Positions 4,977-8,968 of a stretch of 8,968 bases of DNA are shown here, in pieces (the first letter of the stretch is position 1; each line of letters opens with the position of its first letter). The DNA is taken from contig JAGWRL010000280.1 of assembly GCA_028876585.1 (NCBI GenBank), positions 1-8,968 of the forward strand, given 5' to 3'. The DNA is from Pseudomonadota bacterium (GTDB lineage Bacteria; Pseudomonadota; Alphaproteobacteria; Rhizobiales; Beijerinckiaceae). The position numbers and the translations under genes were made by a program. The notes below the pieces were generated by a model, which had not been told where the DNA came from, searched no databases, and saw nothing but the letters and a program-made list of their open reading frames with translations.

Positions 4977-5681
4977 TCAGCCGACGCGGGCGGTCTCACG
5001 TGAAATTTCGGTGAGCGCACGCACCTGCGCCGGGCGCAGCGGCTGGATCAGGCCGGCCGACATCACCAGCTGCGCGGCCTCGTTGGGGGTGATCGCCAGT
5101 TCGATCACGTCCTCAGCCGGCACATAGAAATAGAAGCCGGTGGTCGGATTGGGCGTGCAGGGCAGGAACACCGAGATCATCGGCTTCTCGCCCAGCGCCT
5201 CGGCGATCACCGGCGGCGGGTCGGAGGAGATGAACACGATCGACCATTGCCCTTTGGCCGGATATTCGACCAGCCCGACCTTGCGGAATTGCGTGCCGCC
5301 CTCGCGAAAGATCGTCTCGAAAATCTGCTTCAGGCTCTTGTAGACGCTGCGCAGCACCGGCGTGCGGTCGAGCATCGCCTCGCCCGCGCTGACGAAGCTG
5401 CGACCGGCGATATTGGCGGCCAGGAAGCCGAGAAAGGTAATGCCGACCAATGCGATGACGACGCCGAAGCCGGGCACGTGAACCGGCAGGTAGGTGTCGG
5501 GCCACAGGCTCGCCGGGGCGAGCGGGCGCACCCAGTTGTCGATCAGCGACACCATCCACCAGGCGAGATAGACGGTCAGCGCCAGCGGCCCGAACACGAC
5601 CAGGCCGGTGAAGAACCATGACCGAAGCCGCTGCGCGAAGGTGCGATGCGGCAGAGGCAGCCTGGGGGGTTCGAGCGTCAT
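4977..5681 (-). CDS. DUF502 family inner-membrane protein (234 aa)
   Basis: Family features appear in order. A short basic N-terminus (Arg13, Arg18, Arg20) leads into membrane helix 1 at about 22-47, with GLVVFGPLALT matching the family opening. A short loop follows, then membrane helix 2 at about 71-92 ending AGR. Next comes a conserved segment with RTPVLRSVYKSLKQ, then VEYPAKGQWSIVF, and FLPCTPNPTTGFYFYVP near the end. The positive-inside pattern suggests both termini in the cytoplasm with a large C-terminal domain. The molecular role is unknown. In plants, the DUF502 LCV/COV1 proteins affect vascular patterning and Golgi morphology, which gives no clear bacterial function. Its placement 45 bases after glmS is an arrangement I recall from many Rhizobiales, hinting at envelope or precursor metabolism. 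The ribosome site before the ATG at 5681 is poor, but the N-terminus is of normal length. Confidence 0.9.
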   Translation of the reverse strand: MTLEPPRLPLPHRTFAQRLRSWFFTGLVVFGPLALTVYLAWWMVSLIDNWVRPLAPASLWPDTYLPVHVPGFGVVIALVGITFLGFLAANIAGRSFVSAGEAMLDRTPVLRSVYKSLKQIFETIFREGGTQFRKVGLVEYPAKGQWSIVFISSDPPPVIAEALGEKPMISVFLPCTPNPTTGFYFYVPAEDVIELAITPNEAAQLVMSAGLIQPLRPAQVRALTEISRETARVG

Positions 5682-5726
5682 CTAACAGGTCTCGCCGCGG
5701 CCGGCATCGTGCGTCATCCCGGCAGG

Positions 5727-7550
5727 CTACTCGACCGTCACGGATTTCGCCAGATTGCGCGGCTGGTCGGCATCCTTACCCATGATGACGGCGGTATGAT
5801 AGGCCAACATTTGCACAGGCGCTGCATAGACAATAGGCGCGAAGGTCGGCGCCATGTCGGGCATCGGCAGGAAGCTTTCAATCGCCACCGCCGCCTCCTG
5901 CGCCGCATGGGCGTCGCCGATCAGCACGATCCGGCCGCCGCGCGCCGCGACTTCCTGCATGTTGGAGATGGTCTTTTCGAACACCGGATCGCGCGGCCCG
6001 AGCACGATCACCGGCATCGCAGAATCGATCAGGGCGATCGGCCCGTGCTTCAATTCGCCCGCCGCATAGCCCTCGGCGTGGATATAGGACAGCTCTTTAA
6101 GCTTCAGCGCGCCTTCGAGCGCCAGCGGATAGGCGGCGCCGCGGCCGAGATAGAGCACGTCGCGCGCCTGCGCCAACGTATGCGCGATCTTCTCCACCGC
6201 CGGCTCCAGCTTGAGCGCCTCGGCGAGCAGGCCGGGTGTGGCGACGAGTTCGCCGACGCGGGCCGCCTCGTCCGCCTCGCTCAAGACGCCGCGCGCGCGG
6301 CCGAGCGCCAAAGCGAGGCAGGCGAGCGCGACCAGTTGGCAGGTGAACGCCTTGGTCGAGGCGACGCCGATCTCCGGCCCCGCCAGCGTCGGGGCGACGA
6401 CATCGGCGAGCCGGGCGATGCTGGAGGTCGGCACATTGACCACCGCGATGGTGCGCCCGCCATTTTCGCGAACGTAGCGCATCGAGGCCAGCGTGTCGGC
6501 GGTTTCGCCCGATTGCGAGACGAAGATCGTCAGCCCGCCCTTGTCGACGGGCGGCTCGCGATAGCGATATTCGCTCGCCACATCGACCTCGACCGGCAGC
6601 CGGGCGAAGCGTTCGATCCAGTATTTGCCGATCATCCCCGCCATCGAGGCGGTGCCGCAGGCGACGATGCTGACGCGGTTGAGGCTCATCGGGTCGCAAG
6701 GCCAGTCGAACGGCTTCAGGCGCTGCGCGCTGAGATCGACGTAATGCGAGATCGTGTGGCCGAGCACTTCCGGCTGCTCGTGGATCTCCTTGGCCATGAA
6801 GTGCCGGTAATTGCCCTTCTCCGCCAGCAGGCCGCCGGCGGGGGATTTGATGAAGCGCCGCGTGACGGGCTTGTTGTCGGCGTCGCGGAACTCGACGCTT
6901 TCGCGCGTCGCGATCACCCAGTCGCCCTCTTCGAGATAGGCGACGCGGTCGGTGAACGGGGCGAGCGCCAGCGCGTCGGAGCCCAAAAACATCTCGCCCT
7001 CGCCCTGCCCGACTGCGAGCGGCGCTCCTTGCCGCGCGCCGATGAGCAGATTGTCCTCGCCCTTGAACAGGAACACCAGCGCGAAGGCGCCGCGCATGCG
7101 CCCGAGCGCGGCGTGGACGGCCTCGGCCGGGCTCTTGCCGCCATCCATCTCGTCGGTGACGAGGAAGGCGGCGATCTCGCTGTCGGTCTCGGTGGCGAAG
7201 CGGTGGCCCTTGGCGGCCAGTTCCTCGCGCAGGGTGCGGAAATTCTCGATGATGCCGTTATGCACGACGGCGAGGCGGTCGCTGGCGTGCGGATGGGCGT
7301 TGTTCTCGGTCGGCTTGCCGTGCGTCGCCCAGCGGGTGTGGCCGATGCCGATCTCGCCGGCGAGCGGGCGCTCGGCGAGCTTCGCCTCCAGGTTGCGCAG
7401 TTTGCCCTCGGCGCGCACGCGGCGCAATTCGCCGCCGTCCAGCGTCGCCACGCCGGCGGAATCGTAACCGCGATATTCCAGACGCTTCAGCGCCTCGACG
7501 ATCCGCGGCGCCGCCGCGCCCTTGCCCAGAATGCCGACAATCCCGCACAT
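5727..7550 (-). CDS. glmS: Glutamine--fructose-6-phosphate aminotransferase (isomerising), GlmS (607 aa)
   Basis: GlmS makes glucosamine-6-phosphate from fructose-6-phosphate and glutamine, the first committed step to UDP-GlcNAc for peptidoglycan and lipopolysaccharide. Cys2, exposed after Met removal, is the class II amidotransferase nucleophile (MCGIVG). HTRWATHG and HNGIIEN mark the glutaminase domain (about 2-230). Two sugar-isomerase (SIS) domains follow. The first holds ACGTASMAG and SQSGETADT, the second holds KLKELSYIHAEGYAAGELKHGP, and the protein ends in the catalytic tail LAKSVTVE. Length and all key motifs are intact, so the enzyme should be active. AGGGA lies seven bases before the ATG. 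It heads a likely unit with DUF502, carbonic anhydrase and an RMD1-like gene. glmU, often just upstream of glmS in related bacteria, is absent here; a divergent ABC-F gene takes its place. No glmS ribozyme is seen or expected in this lineage. Confidence 0.98.
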   Translation of the reverse strand: MCGIVGILGKGAAAPRIVEALKRLEYRGYDSAGVATLDGGELRRVRAEGKLRNLEAKLAERPLAGEIGIGHTRWATHGKPTENNAHPHASDRLAVVHNGIIENFRTLREELAAKGHRFATETDSEIAAFLVTDEMDGGKSPAEAVHAALGRMRGAFALVFLFKGEDNLLIGARQGAPLAVGQGEGEMFLGSDALALAPFTDRVAYLEEGDWVIATRESVEFRDADNKPVTRRFIKSPAGGLLAEKGNYRHFMAKEIHEQPEVLGHTISHYVDLSAQRLKPFDWPCDPMSLNRVSIVACGTASMAGMIGKYWIERFARLPVEVDVASEYRYREPPVDKGGLTIFVSQSGETADTLASMRYVRENGGRTIAVVNVPTSSIARLADVVAPTLAGPEIGVASTKAFTCQLVALACLALALGRARGVLSEADEAARVGELVATPGLLAEALKLEPAVEKIAHTLAQARDVLYLGRGAAYPLALEGALKLKELSYIHAEGYAAGELKHGPIALIDSAMPVIVLGPRDPVFEKTISNMQEVAARGGRIVLIGDAHAAQEAAVAIESFLPMPDMAPTFAPIVYAAPVQMLAYHTAVIMGKDADQPRNLAKSVTVE

Positions 7551-7800
7551 GACGATCCCTCTGGCCGTTGCGGCGCCGCCGCCAGCCTCTTGCCAACTTG
7601 GGGAAGCAGCAAGCGCCGGGCCAGCCGCCCGCGCCGCGATTCCCTTGTCCCGAAAGCCTATGCCGTCAGCAATTTGGCGCGGGCGTGGCGGGAATGGCGT
7701 CGAACCCCGCCTGTCTCGTTTTGGCGCAAGGCCCGTCCCGAAACGCCTTCCTTCCCGCCGCGATGCCGCTTAAGAGCGCGGCGACAAGGGAACGAACCTA
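7551..7800. other. Divergent intergenic region between glmS and the ABC-F gene
   Basis: This 250-base GC-rich stretch must hold the promoters for both divergent units, yet I find no convincing -35/-10 pair on either strand. A bulged hairpin (7765-7782, loop TAAG) sits just before the ABC-F ribosome site. TTCCCTTGTC (7640-7649) is the exact reverse complement of GACAAGGGAA (7783-7792), the segment that contains that ribosome site. GTCCCGAAA occurs twice, near 7647 and 7735. Confidence 0.5.
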
Positions 7801-8968
7801 ATGGCGCCACGCCTGCAATTGCGCGACATCCACCTGACCCTCGGCGTCACGCCGCTGCTGGTCGACGCCGAACTGTCGATTTCGCCCGGCGACCGCATCG
7901 CGCTGGTCGGGCGCAACGGCTCGGGCAAATCGACGCTGCTGCGGATCGCGGCGGGCGAGATCGCGCCCGATTCGGGCGAGCGCTTCGCCCAGCCCGGCGC
8001 CAAAATGGCCTATCTCGAACAGGCGCCGGATTTCTCCGGCTTCGCGACCGCGCTCGATTATGTCGCGCACGGGCTCGACGAGACCGAGCATTACCGCGCC
8101 CGCGCGCTGCTCGACGAGGCCGGGCTCGATCCGCTGGCCGACCCCCGCCGCTTCTCCGGCGGCGAGGCGCGCCGCGCCGCGATCGCCAAAACGCTGGCGC
8201 CCGAACCGGAAGTGCTGCTGCTCGACGAGCCGACCAACCATCTCGACATCGTGGCGATCGAATGGCTCGAACAACGGCTGATCGAATCGCGCGCCGCGTT
8301 CGTGCTCATCAGCCACGACCGGCGCCTGCTCTCCAATCTCACCAGCGCCACGGTCTGGCTCGATCGCGGCGTGACGCGCCGGCTCGACCGCGGCTTCTCC
8401 GCCTTCGAGGCGTGGCGCGACCAGACGCTGGAGATGGAGGAACTGGAGCGCCACAAGCTCGGCCGCAAGATCAAGGACGAAGAACATTGGATGCGCTACG
8501 GCGTCACCGCGCGGCGCAAGCGCAACGTGCGCCGCGTCGACGAACTGGCGGGCTTACGCACGCAGTTGAAGGAAGCGCGCAGCGCGCCGGCCAATGTGAC
8601 GATGAGCGCGCAGGACCTGAAGCCGTCGGGCGCGCTGGCGGTGGAACTGACCAAGGCGAGCAAGACGCTGGGCGAGCGCTGCCTCGTCAAGAACCTGTCG
8701 TTCCGGCTGTTGCGCGGCGACCGGCTCGGCATCGTCGGCCCCAACGGCGTCGGCAAGACGACGCTGCTGCGGGCCGTGCTGGGCGAGCCGCTCGCGGTCG
8801 CAGGCGAGATCGTGCAGGGCAAGAACACGCGCATCGCGTACCTGGACCAGGCGCGCGCCGCGCTCGACGACAGCAAGTCGGTGTTCGACGACGTGCGCGG
8901 AGAGGGCGGCGCCAACGTCGTGCACCTCGGCGTGCGGGGTCACGAGACGATGGAGCTGCGCAGCTACC
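7801..8968 (+). CDS. uup: Uup-type ABC-F ATPase, 3' end beyond the window (first 389 aa)
   Basis: ABC-F proteins carry two ATPase domains and no membrane segments, and act on ribosomes rather than in transport. Domain 1 has Walker A GRNGSGKST (37-45), the signature FSGGE (118-122), Walker B VLLLDEPTNHLD (138-149), and the switch ISHD. The interdomain linker carries WMRYGVTARRKRN (230-242), a basic pattern characteristic of Uup. Domain 2 begins about 283 and has Walker A GPNGVGKTT (313-321); its signature and Walker B lie past the window edge. No stop codon occurs before the end. Full-length Uup is about 600 residues, so roughly 200 residues and the C-terminal coiled coil, if present, are missing. 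Uup is linked to ribosome function and, in E. coli, to low precise excision of transposons. The ATG has AAGGGA about nine bases upstream. It diverges from glmS. Other ABC-F subfamilies are possible, but the linker favours Uup. Confidence 0.88.
   Translation, partial: MAPRLQLRDIHLTLGVTPLLVDAELSISPGDRIALVGRNGSGKSTLLRIAAGEIAPDSGERFAQPGAKMAYLEQAPDFSGFATALDYVAHGLDETEHYRARALLDEAGLDPLADPRRFSGGEARRAAIAKTLAPEPEVLLLDEPTNHLDIVAIEWLEQRLIESRAAFVLISHDRRLLSNLTSATVWLDRGVTRRLDRGFSAFEAWRDQTLEMEELERHKLGRKIKDEEHWMRYGVTARRKRNVRRVDELAGLRTQLKEARSAPANVTMSAQDLKPSGALAVELTKASKTLGERCLVKNLSFRLLRGDRLGIVGPNGVGKTTLLRAVLGEPLAVAGEIVQGKNTRIAYLDQARAALDDSKSVFDDVRGEGGANVVHLGVRGHETMELRSY

Noticed and set aside
3615..5003. A 462-codon open frame on the plus strand opposite the carbonic anhydrase and RMD1-like genes
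   Set aside because: It is Arg/His/Ala-rich with no recognisable domain and runs antisense to two well-supported genes. Long antisense frames are expected in GC-rich DNA with strong third-position bias.
7568..7801. A 77-codon plus-strand frame with a TTG start whose stop overlaps the ABC-F start codon (TAATG)
   Set aside because: The overlap looks like coupling, but there is no ribosome site before the TTG, no recognisable fold, and the frame fills a region that must carry two promoters.

Overview
The window comes from a GC-rich bacterium, most likely an alphaproteobacterium of the order Hyphomicrobiales (Rhizobiales). This rests on the very high GC at third codon positions, the alphaproteobacterial style of the GlmS protein, and the glmS–DUF502 pairing, which I recall as common in that order. 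Genus cannot be fixed from sequence reading alone. Everything left of about 7550 is coded on the minus strand; one gene diverges on the plus strand and runs off the right end.

Right to left along the minus strand. (1) glmS (5727-7550) is followed by a DUF502 membrane protein, a beta-class carbonic anhydrase and an RMD1/DUF155-family protein with a C-terminal membrane anchor. The gaps are 45, 63 and 12 bases and there is no terminator between them, so this reads as one transcription unit joining amino-sugar/envelope precursor synthesis to CO2/bicarbonate chemistry and two poorly understood membrane proteins. (2) A separate 76-codon gene of unknown function (3122-3352) has a candidate sigma-70-like promoter, a strong ribosome site that fixes a GTG start, and a clear terminator. 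(3) A tight three-gene operon (582-3006) encodes an AroE-like dehydrogenase, a DUF1932-type 3-hydroxyacid/6-phosphogluconate dehydrogenase-like oxidoreductase, and an SDR-family protein. The last two junctions are an 11-base gap holding a perfect AGGAGG and a one-base stop/start overlap. (4) A small gene (202-396) encodes a secreted Gly/His-repeat peptide and ends at a strong terminator. Bases 1-137 show nothing I can assign.

On the plus strand, 7801 to the end encodes the first 389 residues of a Uup-type ABC-F ATPase, divergent from glmS across a 250-base intergenic region.

The part most worth following is the three-dehydrogenase operon. All three proteins keep nucleotide-binding folds. The SDR has lost all four residues of the classical Asn-Ser-Tyr-Lys tetrad, and the AroE-like protein has NFD in place of the near-universal NTD and an altered NADP-phosphate motif. 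This suggests a specialised pathway rather than the housekeeping shikimate route. No mobile element, CRISPR array, tRNA or rRNA was seen.
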